Of a stretch of 59,899 bases of DNA, positions 8,706 through 17,464 are shown one piece after another. This DNA comes from Clostridium sp. Lineage in GTDB: Bacteria > Bacillota > Clostridia > Lachnospirales > Lachnospiraceae. The position numbers were made by a program, and so were the translations under genes. The stretch spans positions 1 to 59,899 of the forward strand of contig JAMPEW010000015.1 in assembly GCA_023664775.1 (NCBI GenBank). Reading direction: 5' to 3'. Each line of letters starts with the position of its first letter. The first letter of the stretch is position 1. Under the pieces are notes generated by a model, which worked only from the letters and a program-made list of their open reading frames with translations, did no database searches and was not told where the DNA came from.

Positions 8706-9453
8706 TAGCACGAATGGATTTAGAAAAGGTGATATAGATTTTTATTTGCAAAAAATAGGTAAGGAATTTCGTAAATTAAATGGTAATAAAATGCCGGCTG
8801 AAATTATTTTAATTGGTGGTGCTTCGATTTTGGTCAACTATGGTTTTCGGGATAACACTTATGACTTTGATGCTATTATAAAAGCTTCTTCTGTGATGAA
8901 AGAAGCCATAAATCATGTTGGTGATGAATTAGGATTACCTAATGGTTGGTTTAACTCGGATTTTACAAGGACAAAGTCGTATTCCCCTAAATTAAGTCAA
9001 TATTCCGATTATTACAAAACATTTTCAAATATTTTATCTGTTCGCACTATTTCAAGAGAGTATTTAGTAGCAATGAAACTGATGTCATTTAGGCAGTACA
9101 AAAATGACTTATCAGATATTATTGGAATTCTTTGGGAACAACAAAATAATGGCAAACCGATTACTTTTGGCGATATTGATAGAGCTGTATATAATTTATA
9201 TGGAGGTTGGGAGTCTTTGCCGAGAGATGCTATGCCTCAAATTGAAGAAATCCTAAATAATGATGATTTGGAAAATCTTTATCATGTATATCGTGATAAT
9301 GAAATAAAAACAAAACAAGCATTAATTGATTTTGAAACAGAATACCATGGCGTTTTAACAGAAGAAAACATTGGAGATATTATTAAGGAATTAGAGAACA
9401 AAATTAATGATACTCAAGAACAATATGATTATAATGATGAAATTAAATTATAG
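8695..9453 (+). CDS. DUF6036-like nucleotidyltransferase-superfamily protein (toxin candidate)
   Basis: 252 residues. The N-terminal part reads IILIGGASILVNYGFRDNTYDFDAI: a GG-x-A/S helix start followed by an Asp-x-Asp (DFD) about 20 residues later, the layout of the minimal nucleotidyltransferase fold seen in DUF6036 and AbiEii-like proteins. SREYLVAMKLMSFR and the later helical part resemble the Lys-containing segment of the same families. The C-terminus is acidic and helical (about 190-252). Such proteins are often found as toxins or defence effectors that nucleotidylate tRNA or protein targets. Starts at ATG 8695 within the preceding gene, with GAGG upstream. Ends 50 bases before a bidirectional terminator shared with pckA. 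Function inferred only. Confidence 0.65.
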   Translation: MLFDSTNGFRKGDIDFYLQKIGKEFRKLNGNKMPAEIILIGGASILVNYGFRDNTYDFDAIIKASSVMKEAINHVGDELGLPNGWFNSDFTRTKSYSPKLSQYSDYYKTFSNILSVRTISREYLVAMKLMSFRQYKNDLSDIIGILWEQQNNGKPITFGDIDRAVYNLYGGWESLPRDAMPQIEEILNNDDLENLYHVYRDNEIKTKQALIDFETEYHGVLTEENIGDIIKELENKINDTQEQYDYNDEIKL

Positions 9454-9504
9454 ATTAACCATAGAGCCTGCGTGAGAGTAAAAGGAGCACAGGTTATAAA
9501 GAAA

Positions 9505-9540
9505 GGGGGCTGCCACAAGTGGCAGCCCCCTCTTGTTATT
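9505..9540. terminator. Bidirectional terminator between the islet and pckA
   Basis: A perfect 12-base-pair stem (GGGGGCTGCCAC / GTGGCAGCCCCC, loop AA) at 9505-9530, with T-rich sequence on the right for the + strand and, read on the other strand, TTTCTTTA for pckA. It can end transcription from both sides. Confidence 0.9.
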
Positions 9541-9579
9541 TTGTTAATAGGAAACCTAGCATCCTATTATGTTTTTATT

Positions 9580-11316
9580 CTACAGTGCATCAACAAGCTT
9601 CTTGATAGCTGCAAGCGCCTCATCAGGGAGCTTATCATAGCCCTCTTTCTTAGTGGCAAAGCCTTCAACAGCATCTACACGGTTCTGCATAGCAGCCTTG
9701 AGTGCTTTTCTGTACTCAGGGTCATCAAGATTTGGCTTAAAGTCAGCAGTCTTGCCATCCCAGTCATACATAATCTCAATATCATCAAATGGACCCCACT
9801 TCTCAAAGGAAGCCCTGCCCTCAACGATTGTCTCAAGTATTCCCAGCGTATCAGCAGGCTTACACTTTGTTCCCATGAAATCACCTGTGTTTACAATGTA
9901 GCAGTCTACGTTTTTCTCCTCAACAAGCTTCTTGAACTTAACATAGTCATTTACAAGAGGATAAGTTCTGAATGGGTTTGCGTAAGGAACGATACGAAGC
10001 GCATTCATATCAGTGCCTGCTGCAACACGTTCAGCAGTTGAAGTCTTAGTAGCAAGGGTAGCACCCATAACAGATGCAAGAGCAGCACCCTTAAGCTTAA
10101 CTACAGGTGGAATTGTAGGGTCTTTCATAATCCAAAAGATTGCATTTACAGGTGCATCAATCTTGTCCACACGGTTTGGTGACCAAAGCTTAGATTTGAT
10201 TGCACGTCCGTTACCATTTCTGATGTCCTCAGTAACGAGCTGGATTTTTCCATCCTCGTCCATTGTTGCGGAGCAGTTCTGAACAGTAAGTAAGTATTGA
10301 TTGTCAGGACAGCCTGTAGGATAGTCGGCAGTCTTGTCAAAGTAGGTTGGCTCAAGTGCAACGGAAGCACATGTATCTGAGTTGATAATGAAAGCATCAT
10401 CATGGAGAACCTTGATACCGCCAAATGCATCGTATTTTCCATTATGCTTTGCATGGGTAAGTGTTGACTTACCTGAGCCTGAAAGTCCGTAAACGGAAGC
10501 AACGAATTTCTTGCCGCCTTCAAGCGAGTATTCCTTCTGTCCACCGTGGCAGGAAGCGTAGCCGTTTCTGTTTGCAAGCGCCCAAGCCATTGTAAGAGTA
10601 CCCTTCTTGTGCTCGCCAAAATACTTCATGCCAAGGATTGCTGCGCAGTTTTGGTTCGTATCGAAGTAGCAGAGTGTAAGAGGGTCGCTTAAGCAGCTAT
10701 AATCAACGTCAGGACTCTCTGTAGGTGCCCACTGTGGGTCAGAGAAAATATAAATATCCGGCTCCTTGCCGTCACCGATAGGCTTTGACTCCTTGTACAT
10801 CTTAACATATTCGTCTGACATGTACTGGAAGTTGAGCATCCAGTTGTAGAGGAGGTTTTCCTCTCCCTCAGGAATAAGAAGATGAGCCTTAGCCATAAAT
10901 TCAGGGTCAAGACCTACAAAGCAGGTAGCATGATAGAGCTTCTTAAAACGTGTTTTGTATATGGCATCCATAACAACCTTATCAAGCTTTGCAGCGTCTA
11001 CGCCCGGCTCGCCCTTAATACGGCGTGCTGCTGCATAACGCCCTGTAACTGCACCGTCATTAAATAATAAAACCTTTGCGTCAGCATCAAGCCCGAACTC
11101 CTCGCCTCTGTAAACAGGCATATCCGTTACGATGGTACCAGGGGAATTCTTAGCAAGATTGTAAGCTTCCTTTAAGGTATTTACCTTTACTACGTTATTT
11201 CCATAGTAAGCTGCTTCAATGATGGCACGGGTGTTGGTTACTGCTTCACCGGTTTTTGGGAAACCAACCTTGCCTGCGCCAATTTCGTCAAGTTTGTAGT
11301 TTGCTTTTGTTGACAT
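9580..11316 (-). CDS. pckA: Phosphoenolpyruvate carboxykinase (ATP)
   Basis: Cytosolic enzyme interconverting oxaloacetate + ATP and PEP + CO2 + ADP. In fermentative gut anaerobes it often runs towards oxaloacetate for succinate or anaplerosis. At 578 residues it is slightly longer than the usual 530-540. The kinase-1a P-loop is VYGLSGSGKSTLT near residue 279, and the metal-binding kinase-2 motif is VLHDDAFII. FGEHKKGTLTMAWALANRNG carries the conserved substrate-site region, and TKTSTAERV the C-terminal nucleotide region. ATG 11316 has AGGAGG at the expected distance. It is monocistronic: promoter at 11375-11403 and terminator at 9505-9530. Confidence 0.95.
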   Translation of the reverse strand: MSTKANYKLDEIGAGKVGFPKTGEAVTNTRAIIEAAYYGNNVVKVNTLKEAYNLAKNSPGTIVTDMPVYRGEEFGLDADAKVLLFNDGAVTGRYAAARRIKGEPGVDAAKLDKVVMDAIYKTRFKKLYHATCFVGLDPEFMAKAHLLIPEGEENLLYNWMLNFQYMSDEYVKMYKESKPIGDGKEPDIYIFSDPQWAPTESPDVDYSCLSDPLTLCYFDTNQNCAAILGMKYFGEHKKGTLTMAWALANRNGYASCHGGQKEYSLEGGKKFVASVYGLSGSGKSTLTHAKHNGKYDAFGGIKVLHDDAFIINSDTCASVALEPTYFDKTADYPTGCPDNQYLLTVQNCSATMDEDGKIQLVTEDIRNGNGRAIKSKLWSPNRVDKIDAPVNAIFWIMKDPTIPPVVKLKGAALASVMGATLATKTSTAERVAAGTDMNALRIVPYANPFRTYPLVNDYVKFKKLVEEKNVDCYIVNTGDFMGTKCKPADTLGILETIVEGRASFEKWGPFDDIEIMYDWDGKTADFKPNLDDPEYRKALKAAMQNRVDAVEGFATKKEGYDKLPDEALAAIKKLVDAL

Positions 11317-11374
11317 TTCTTTTCCTCCTATAAATAAATTTAATTATTAATTATATCAAAAATTAACCAATATA

Positions 11375-11403
11375 AGTATATAAGCAAGTTAAAAATAAGT
11401 CAA
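11375..11403 (-). promoter_or_regulatory. Promoter for pckA
   Basis: Read on the minus strand: TTGACT, a 17-base spacer and TATACT, one base from consensus in each box. The leader to the ATG is about 55 bases and AT-rich, with no obvious riboswitch structure. Confidence 0.6.
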
Positions 11404-11412
11404 TAGTACTAT

Positions 11413-13311
11413 TTATTTTACTGCATCAATATACTTCTGTACCTTTTGCTCCACAAATTTAAACTGACATGGACCTGCATCAAGTACAACCTGATGGAAA
11501 ACCCGTTCATTGAATTTGCCGCCAAGCTGATCCTCAGCCATGTCCCTTAATCGTTCAAATTCAAGCCAGCCTGTGCAGTACATTTGGTAGTTTGCAGGCT
11601 CTGCAATGACATAGTCAAAAATATCTTGGGCAACGCTTCCGTCAAAGCCTGCCTGCGTGAGATAGCTTGCTGTTTCCTCCACGGTCCAGCCCTCGTAGTT
11701 TACGCCGATTTCAATACGTGCAGAAACAAGAATGTTTAACTGGCTGTTTATCCGTTCCATGTCGGCAAAGCATTTTTTGCTGTAGCCATCATAGTAATCA
11801 AAGGATTTATATTCTACATAGGTTGCCCAGCCCTCCTGATAACCATTAAAGTTAAGAAGCGTCCGTAAAGGATTCGGGTCATTTGAAAGGAAATAAACAA
11901 ACTGGTACATATGTCCCGGAACACCCTCATGTGCAAGCGTACTCCAAAGGGAACCTGCGCCTTCGCTTTCCATGTTTGTGTGAATGACATTATCCTCATA
12001 TGCATCAAGCGGAGGGGTCATATAAAATGCAGGGCTTACCATATCTACAAGTGATTCATGAACAGGTGATATGGTAAAGTCGATTTCAGGTATTTCAGGG
12101 AAACGGTCCTCAAATGCCTCCTCGAAATAAATAATGGTAGACTTCGGGTCTATGTCGCTATAAAAATTCTCATACTCATCAAAGTAAGCCATATAGTCGT
12201 CGGAATTTAACATTGCGAGCGAGATAAGCTCATCCATGACAGTATCGATTTCACTGTCTAATTGTGCGATGACCTCCTCAGGGGTAAGCTCTGTTCCAAC
12301 CTTTGATTTTAACAGATAGATGTAGTAATCCTTTCCACCAGCAAGATGTGAAAGACCTAATTCGTTTTTGCAGGTCGAACGAAGCTCATTAAATGTGTCT
12401 ATTACCTTCTCATAGGTTGGTATTACTTGGTTGATAACTGCGTCATGGTTTGCCTGCTTGTAGCTTTCTATCTCCTCAGGGGTAATACCCTCCACATCAC
12501 CAATTCTTGCATTAAAGGTTTCTATGAGAAGATTTTTTTCAGGGTCTGCGATAAATTCGTTGCACTGTCTTATTACCTCGTCGGCTGAGTTTTGTGCCAT
12601 GAAAAAGCCTTTATCTGATTTGTCCCGCTCAAAGCTGAGCCAGCTCTCAAAATAGTCAGGCATAAGCTCAAGCAGCGCAATGTAGTCCTCAACGTCCTCC
12701 TTGTCATAAAACTTATATTCTGACATGGTAATCGGAAGGTTGACATGTAAACCGCTTGTGTAGGCAAAAGGCTCGTAAAGGTATGGATTATTATATGAAA
12801 GCAGGTCGGTTTCCAGTGAATCCAAAAGTATGTCGTAGGTGAATTTCTGGTCGGTTGTCAAAAGCTCATAGTTGTAAGCCTTAAGCTCGGAAATTGCGTC
12901 CATGGTTTCCTTTTTTGCCTCATTAAATGTGGCTTCTCCGGTATAGCCGTCACCGTAGGTAACCTCATCCATCTCAATCCCTATTTTTTCAGGATATGCA
13001 AGAGAATAATGCAGGCTTACCGTATCGCTTACGACGGATTCCCGATAGCTTTCATCAAGGTATTCGTCAAATTTTTTCTGCTCCTCTACAGCCTCAGATG
13101 AGGTTGGGTCATCCTTTGCCTCCGTATACTCCGTTACGGACATTGCGGGATCTGTGGCAGTTGAAAGAACTGAAGTGCTATCTTCTGTGGAAATGACTGC
13201 TTCAGTTGTGGTTTCCACCTCTGCCGTGTCTTTTTTTTCGCATCCGAAAATTGAAAAAGACAGCATAGCAGCCATAAACATGGCTAATATGGATTTTCTT
13301 TTAATATGCAA
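11413..13311 (-). CDS. DUF885 family lipoprotein, probable surface zinc peptidase
   Basis: 632 residues. The signal peptide ends in FSIFGC with Cys24, then a Thr/Ser/Glu-rich spacer and a largely helical body. The family signature LAHEGVPGHMYQFVYF near residue 460 has the His-Glu-x3-His arrangement of DUF885, whose members are thought to be zinc metallopeptidases related to M32-like folds. SARIEIGVNYEGWTVEE and the C-terminal YCTGWLEFERLRDMAE helix are also typical. The start codon is TTG: AGGAGG lies 8 bases before it and no ATG is available nearby. Peptidase activity on external peptides is inferred from the family. It is divergent from the MerR gene across a hairpin repeat. Confidence 0.8.
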   Translation of the reverse strand: MHIKRKSILAMFMAAMLSFSIFGCEKKDTAEVETTTEAVISTEDSTSVLSTATDPAMSVTEYTEAKDDPTSSEAVEEQKKFDEYLDESYRESVVSDTVSLHYSLAYPEKIGIEMDEVTYGDGYTGEATFNEAKKETMDAISELKAYNYELLTTDQKFTYDILLDSLETDLLSYNNPYLYEPFAYTSGLHVNLPITMSEYKFYDKEDVEDYIALLELMPDYFESWLSFERDKSDKGFFMAQNSADEVIRQCNEFIADPEKNLLIETFNARIGDVEGITPEEIESYKQANHDAVINQVIPTYEKVIDTFNELRSTCKNELGLSHLAGGKDYYIYLLKSKVGTELTPEEVIAQLDSEIDTVMDELISLAMLNSDDYMAYFDEYENFYSDIDPKSTIIYFEEAFEDRFPEIPEIDFTISPVHESLVDMVSPAFYMTPPLDAYEDNVIHTNMESEGAGSLWSTLAHEGVPGHMYQFVYFLSNDPNPLRTLLNFNGYQEGWATYVEYKSFDYYDGYSKKCFADMERINSQLNILVSARIEIGVNYEGWTVEETASYLTQAGFDGSVAQDIFDYVIAEPANYQMYCTGWLEFERLRDMAEDQLGGKFNERVFHQVVLDAGPCQFKFVEQKVQKYIDAVK

Positions 13312-13651
13312 TTTTTTTTCCTCCTGATTATTTCCTATTGGGACTGTCGCAATTAGGACTTGTTCTCTTAGCAGCGATGCATTTTTAACAAAGAAAAGCG
13401 GAAGTCAAGTAACACGTTGGAGCGTTCTTTGTTTAAAATGCATTATAAAAGAGAATTAAATCCTTATTGCGACAGCCCCATCAATCAATAGTATATACAT
13501 TATAGGCAAAAAAATCAAATATTATAAAATGACAAATTGTCACAATAAGTAGAAAATACGGAGAATTTATCTGACGATAGAGGAATGTGTTAAGGATATA
13601 AAGATGATAAAGTAAAGGATAAGGTAAAATTGAAAGGAGGCGTAATGCTTT
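13312..13651. other. Divergent intergenic region carrying a hairpin repeat
   Basis: 340 bases between the DUF885 gene (leftward) and the MerR gene (rightward). It holds the 140-bp fold-back repeat described separately and, right of it, AT-rich sequence up to the GAAAGGAGG ribosome site of the MerR gene. I see no further gene. Confidence 0.6.
13340..13479. repeat. Fold-back repeat, TIR family member 1
   Basis: Arms of about 57 bases: the left arm starts GGGACTGTCGCAATTAGGAC, and the reverse complement of the right end starts GGGGCTGTCGCAATAAGGAT. Both arms continue into TGCATTTTxAACAAAGAA. The loop is about 28 bases. The ends resemble those at 16618, 43076 and 48368. It lies between divergent genes, so it is not simply a terminator here. 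Confidence 0.75.
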
Positions 13652-14356
13652 ATGGAGAGCTTTATGATAAAAGACGCTACAAAAAAGCTTGGGATTGAAG
13701 CACATGTTTTAAGATATTGGGAGGAGGAGCTGGGACTTGAAATTAAGAGAAACAGCATGGGACACAGATACTATGATGAAAAGGATATCAGAATGTTCGG
13801 GGAGATAAAAAGGCTCCGCAATGAGGGCATTTCCTTAAAGGAAATACGGGCAAGCATAGAACGGATGAAGGTGAAGGGAGGAAAGGAAGAAGATGCTGAG
13901 AAGATAAATGGAGAGCAGGCAGGGGACACAGAAGAAATAAGAGATACAAGTGGAATAAAGGCAGCGAATGAAATTGAGGAAAAGGAAAACGGACAGGCAG
14001 TTAAGGGCAGCAGTGAAATATGCGTTATCCATAAATCCGAACTGGAGGGTGAGACTGACAAGGACAAGAAGGAAAAGGATAATATTGTAGATTTTAAATC
14101 TGCGCAGATGCAGACGCTTATGAATAAAATTGTGGCAAATGCATTCAGGGAAAATAAAAGCATGCTTACAAATGCAATCAAGTCCGAGATAACGGAGGAT
14201 GTGATGAAGCAGATGGACGTTATTATCAGGGAAAAGGAGGAGAGAGAGGAGGCAAGGTTCAGAAAGCTTGATGAGAGCCTCCGTCAGATACAGAGGGCAA
14301 ATGAGGAGGTCGCAGCCACAAGGACAAAGAGAAGATTTGGAAGGAAAAGGTATTAA
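13652..14356 (+). CDS. MerR-type transcriptional regulator with long charged tail
   Basis: 234 residues. The N-terminal winged helix MIKDATKKLGIEAHVLRYWEEELGL and GHRYYDEKDIRMF is a clear MerR DNA-binding domain. IKRLRNEGISLKEIRASI is the hinge helix. A low-complexity charged region (about 75-145) follows, then a coiled coil with repeated Glu/Arg (about 155-225) ending RRFGRKRY. No metal- or drug-binding Cys set is visible, so the signal is unknown. ATG 13652 is used; ATG 13664 (MIKDAT) is an equally plausible start, with GGAGAG just upstream. The tail is longer than in classical MerR dimers and resembles chromosome- or cell-cycle-linked MerR variants only in a general way. Confidence 0.8.
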   Translation: MESFMIKDATKKLGIEAHVLRYWEEELGLEIKRNSMGHRYYDEKDIRMFGEIKRLRNEGISLKEIRASIERMKVKGGKEEDAEKINGEQAGDTEEIRDTSGIKAANEIEEKENGQAVKGSSEICVIHKSELEGETDKDKKEKDNIVDFKSAQMQTLMNKIVANAFRENKSMLTNAIKSEITEDVMKQMDVIIREKEEREEARFRKLDESLRQIQRANEEVAATRTKRRFGRKRY

Positions 14357-14360
14357 ATGA

Positions 14361-14389
14361 TTGAAAATGTAGGATAAATTGGGTATACT
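14361..14389 (+). promoter_or_regulatory. Promoter for the RluA-proS unit
   Basis: TTGAAA (14361-14366), 17-base spacer, TATACT (14384-14389): each box one base from consensus, about 50 bases before the pseudouridine synthase start. Confidence 0.6.
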
Positions 14390-14438
14390 AGAGGACGTAA
14401 TTTTATTTTTACATATTTCTTAAAATGGTGGTAATTAA

Positions 14439-15134
14439 ATGAAGCTTGAGGTACTTTATGAGGATGACGTCATGATAGCCTGTGTCAAGCCTGCAGGTGT
14501 TCCTGCGCAGAGTGACAAATCAAATGATGAGGATATGGTGACCGTCATAAAAAATTATTTATATGATAAGGGCGATACGGATGGGGAGCCTTACGCAGCA
14601 CCCATACACCGCCTTGACCGACCCGTAGGGGGTGTTATGATTTTTGCAAAAACACCCGAGGCTGCGGCTTCCCTAAGTGCGCAGGTAACGGACGGCACTA
14701 TGGTTAAGTTTTATCAGGCAATTGTAACGGGGGCGCTTCCCGATGAGGCGGGGGAGATGAAGGACTATCTTGTGCGGGACCCTAAAACGAATACCTCTAA
14801 GGTTGCAAAAAAAGGGGATAAGGGCGCAAAGGCTGCTAAGCTTTATTACGAGGTGCTTGACGAGATGGAGACTGACGAGGGCATTTTGTCATACATACTG
14901 ATAGAGCTTGAAACGGGCAGGCATCACCAAATCAGGGTGCAGCTTGCATCAAGAGGCTTCGGAATATGGGGCGATACAAAGTACAACCCTAAATTTGCAG
15001 GGAAGAAGGGCAAGGACATAGGACTTTACTCGTCAAGAATAGAGCTTGCGCATCCTGTTACAGGGGAGCACATGGTTTTCAAGAGCGAGCCTTGTGGCGG
15101 GGCATTTGATAGTATAGAATTGGATGAATTTTAA
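14439..15134 (+). CDS. RluA-family RNA pseudouridine synthase
   Basis: 231 residues; isomerises uridine to pseudouridine in rRNA or tRNA. PIHRLDRPVGGVMIF near residue 56 is the family signature, with the catalytic Asp in HRLDR. KPAGVPAQ and LETGRHHQIRVQLA are the other two RluA motifs. There is no S4 domain, and it is shorter than RluD-type enzymes, matching the compact RluA/TruC-like group; the exact target base cannot be told. The ATG has weak upstream purines (GGTGG). It lies 26 bases before proS and is likely co-transcribed with it. Confidence 0.85.
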   Translation: MKLEVLYEDDVMIACVKPAGVPAQSDKSNDEDMVTVIKNYLYDKGDTDGEPYAAPIHRLDRPVGGVMIFAKTPEAAASLSAQVTDGTMVKFYQAIVTGALPDEAGEMKDYLVRDPKTNTSKVAKKGDKGAKAAKLYYEVLDEMETDEGILSYILIELETGRHHQIRVQLASRGFGIWGDTKYNPKFAGKKGKDIGLYSSRIELAHPVTGEHMVFKSEPCGGAFDSIELDEF

Positions 15135-15160
15135 ATTAGATGATAAACGAGGAGAAAAAA

Positions 15161-16597
15161 ATGGCGAAGGACAAAAAATTAGTGGAACAAATTACATCAA
15201 TGTCGGAGGACTTTGCACAGTGGTATACGGACGTTGTTTTAAAGGCAGAGCTTATCGACTATACAAGCGTAAAGGGCTGCATGGTGCTGAAGCCGGCAGG
15301 CTATGCAATATGGGAGCTGATTCAGAGACAGCTCGACGACAGGTTTAAGGAGACGGGCGTTGAAAATGTGTATCTTCCGATGTTCATTCCTGAAAGCCTG
15401 CTGCAAAAGGAAAAGGATCATGTTGAGGGCTTTGCGCCTGAGGTCGCATGGGTAACGCATGGAGGACTCAATCCGTTACAGGAAAGAATTTGTGTAAGAC
15501 CTACATCAGAGACATTATTCTGCGATTTCTACAGCAAGGAGGTAGAGTCCTACAGGGATTTGCCTAAGGTTTACAATCAGTGGTGCTCCGTTGTCAGATG
15601 GGAGAAGGAGACAAGACCGTTCCTCCGTTCAAGAGAGTTTTTATGGCAGGAGGGACATACGGCGCACGCAACAGCCGAGGAGGCAGAGGAAAGAACAATA
15701 CAAATGCTGAATGTCTATGCTGATTTTTGTGAGCAGGTGCTTGCAATCCCTGTGATTAAAGGAAGAAAGACGGACAAGGAAAAATTTGCAGGCGCTGAGG
15801 CTACCTATACAATAGAAGCGCTTATGCATGATGGAAAGGCGCTCCAATCAGGCACAAGCCATAATTTTGGGGACGGCTTTGCAAGGGCATTTAACATTCA
15901 GTATACGGATAAGGACAATAAGCTTCAGTATGTGCATCAGACCTCATGGGGCATGTCCACAAGATTGATTGGCGGTATCATCATGGTGCATGGAGATGAC
16001 AGTGGACTTGTGCTTCCTCCAAGAATTGCGCCTGTGCAGGTTATGATAGTGCCTATCATGCAGAAAAAGGAGGGTGTTCTTGAAAAGGCGCAGGAGCTCA
16101 TGAAAATGCTTTCTAAATCGTGCAGGGTTAAGGTGGACGCTACCGACAAAAATCCGGGGTATAAATTTGCAGAGCAGGAAATGCGTGGAATACCGCTTCG
16201 TGTTGAGGTTGGACCAAAGGACATAGAGGCTGGACAGGCAGTTGTTGTCAGGCGTGATACCCGTGAGAAAATAACGGTAGCCTTTGATGCGCTTGAAGCA
16301 AAAATTACAGAGCTTCTTGAGATAGTGCAAAACGATATGTTTGAGCGTGCCAAAAAACATAGGGATGAGAATACGCGCATTGCAAAGGATTGGAACGAGT
16401 TTACGGATATTCTTGAAAAGAAGCAGGGCTTCATTAAGGCAATGTGGTGTGGAGAAGAAAGCTGTGAAATCGCCATAAAGGAGGAAACGGGAGCAACAAC
16501 CCGTTGTATGCCTTTTGAGCAGGAGGAAATATCAAATGTGTGCGTACATTGTGGTAAGCCTGCAAAGAAGATGGTATATTTCGGAAAGGCGTATTAG
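15161..16597 (+). CDS. proS: Prolyl-tRNA synthetase, archaeal/eukaryote-like type without INS domain
   Basis: Class II aminoacyl-tRNA synthetase charging tRNA-Pro. 478 residues from ATG 15161, chosen because GAGGAG at 15149-15154 is spaced 6 bases; an in-frame ATG at 15140 lies upstream of that site. Motif 1 region is [15 protein letters not shown], motif 2 is RPTSETLFC plus [22 protein letters not shown], and motif 3 is [23 protein letters not shown]. The anticodon-binding domain (about 285-390) is followed by a zinc-ribbon-like C-terminus (CGEESC ... [18 protein letters not shown]), as in ProS type 3. The editing insertion of the bacterial type is absent. Followed by a terminator that doubles as a repeat element. 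Confidence 0.95.
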   Translation: MAKDKKLVEQITSMSEDFAQWYTDVVLKAELIDYTSVKGCMVLKPAGYAIWELIQRQLDDRFKETGVENVYLPMFIPESLLQKEKDHVEGFAPEVAWVTHGGLNPLQERICVRPTSETLFCDFYSKEVESYRDLPKVYNQWCSVVRWEKETRPFLRSREFLWQEGHTAHATAEEAEERTIQMLNVYADFCEQVLAIPVIKGRKTDKEKFAGAEATYTIEALMHDGKALQSGTSHNFGDGFARAFNIQYTDKDNKLQYVHQTSWGMSTRLIGGIIMVHGDDSGLVLPPRIAPVQVMIVPIMQKKEGVLEKAQELMKMLSKSCRVKVDATDKNPGYKFAEQEMRGIPLRVEVGPKDIEAGQAVVVRRDTREKITVAFDALEAKITELLEIVQNDMFERAKKHRDENTRIAKDWNEFTDILEKKQGFIKAMWCGEESCEIAIKEETGATTRCMPFEQEEISNVCVHCGKPAKKMVYFGKAY

Positions 16598-16617
16598 AAA
16601 TTCCAGAACATACAGTT

Positions 16618-16685
16618 AAGGGTCTGTCACAATAAGGATTTAAGTAAGAGCTTCTTAAATTCTTATTGTGACAGACCCTTTTTTA
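16618..16685 (+). terminator. proS terminator built from a TIR-family hairpin (member 2)
   Basis: AAGGGTCTGTCACAATAAGG pairs with its complement ending at 16680, giving an imperfect stem of about 28 base pairs, followed by TTTTATT. The arm ends match the terminal repeats at 43076-43106 closely, so a repeat element seems to serve as terminator. Confidence 0.8.
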
Positions 16686-16690
16686 TTCCA

Positions 16691-16746
16691 AAAACGTGTC
16701 GTTCGTGCAAAAAACGTGTCGTTCATGCAAATATTGTTTCATGCAA
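16691..16746 (+). repeat. Tandem 20-bp repeats upstream of the lipase cluster
   Basis: AAAACGTGTCGTTCGTGCAA (16691-16710) is followed directly by a copy with one mismatch (16711-16730), then a degenerate third part ending GTTTCATGCAA (to 16746). The array abuts and overlaps the -35 box of the promoter at 16734-16763, as operator or activator sites would. Confidence 0.75.
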
Positions 16747-16763
16747 AATAATAATTTTATAAT
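16734..16763 (+). promoter_or_regulatory. Promoter for the four-gene lipase cluster
   Basis: TTGTTT (16734-16739), 18-base spacer, perfect TATAAT (16758-16763). A second TATAAT occurs at 16774. The leader to the first start at 16841 is about 70 bases. Flanked by the 20-bp tandem repeats. Confidence 0.5.
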
Positions 16764-16840
16764 ATGTAGCAAATATAATGATAGAATTGCATAGTACAAT
16801 GTCAATGATGCTGAATAATACATGTAAGGAGGAGGTACAA

Positions 16841-17155
16841 ATGTCTAATGATAATGATGTTATAGTATTTGATGAGGAGTACAAATACGCATCGAAAGTG
16901 ATAAAGGAATATGCTGATGCATTAACTAAAATGATTACAGAGTATTCAACATGTGTAAATAATATTTTAGATGAGACGATAAAAGATGAAAAAATATCAT
17001 CGGGCTTAAAGGAAATTGTAGAACAGGTTAAAGGTGTTATGGGAGATATTAGAACTATCTGTGTTGAGGCATCGGACGCCTGCTCTGAGTATGTTGTGGA
17101 AATTGATGCTGTTGATAATTTTTTGTATCAAGGGGATGTGATAAAAAATGGATGA
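16841..17155 (+). CDS. Small helical protein, type VII secretion partner candidate 1
   Basis: 104 residues, acidic and almost wholly helical: FDEEYKYASKVIKEYADALTKMITEYSTCVNNIL then LKEIVEQVKGVMGDIRTICVEA. This suggests the helical-hairpin shape and size of WXG100/ESAT-6-like and LXG-associated small proteins. There is no WXG motif and no signal peptide. The start is fixed by AAGGAGGAGG (16827-16835) before ATG 16841. It overlaps the next gene by 8 bases, so the two are probably made in equal amounts and may form a complex. Type VII role is inferred from size, shape and the lipase downstream. It could also be an unrelated small helical protein. Confidence 0.6.
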   Translation: MSNDNDVIVFDEEYKYASKVIKEYADALTKMITEYSTCVNNILDETIKDEKISSGLKEIVEQVKGVMGDIRTICVEASDACSEYVVEIDAVDNFLYQGDVIKNG

Positions 17156-17414
17156 AATAAAAAAGGAAATTAATAAGCTACAGGCTTCAATAGCCTGTTT
17201 GAATACACTTGAAAAAGGAACAGGATATTCAATATATTGTACATCTGAGTTTATTAATCATAGCAGAGGTAAAATGCATAAAGAGACCAATGAGTTTTAT
17301 AAAAAGCTTATGGAGGTGGAAGATACTTTGATTGAGATAATTAAAAATACAAAACAGGTACTTGCCAATGCAGGTGTTGAATTTAAAAAATCAGAAACGG
17401 AAATTATCAATTAG
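17148..17414 (+). CDS. Small helical protein, type VII secretion partner candidate 2
   Basis: 88 residues, helical. It opens MDEIKKEINKLQASIACLNTLEKG, then a short central part and a second long helix (FYKKLMEVEDTLIEIIKNTKQVLANAGVEF). Size and a two-helix outline fit LXG-associated targeting factors, which are usually encoded as a pair before the toxin. Translation is coupled to the preceding gene. I cannot name a family from the sequence alone. Confidence 0.55.
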   Translation: MDEIKKEINKLQASIACLNTLEKGTGYSIYCTSEFINHSRGKMHKETNEFYKKLMEVEDTLIEIIKNTKQVLANAGVEFKKSETEIIN

Positions 17415-17464
17415 TTAGAAGGTTGTTTATGTAAATGGAAAGGTTTTAAAAATATTAGCTTACA

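Noticed and set aside
9472-10041. 189-codon + strand frame across the terminator and the pckA 3' end
   Set aside because: Runs through a strong terminator hairpin and is antisense to pckA; no ribosome site or recognisable domain.
13652-14356. Spore or metal-sensing role for the MerR protein
   Set aside because: No Cys set or ligand domain visible; only a charged coiled-coil tail, so no specific role is claimed.
15937-16476. 179-codon minus-strand frame inside proS
   Set aside because: Antisense shadow of a well-supported synthetase gene.
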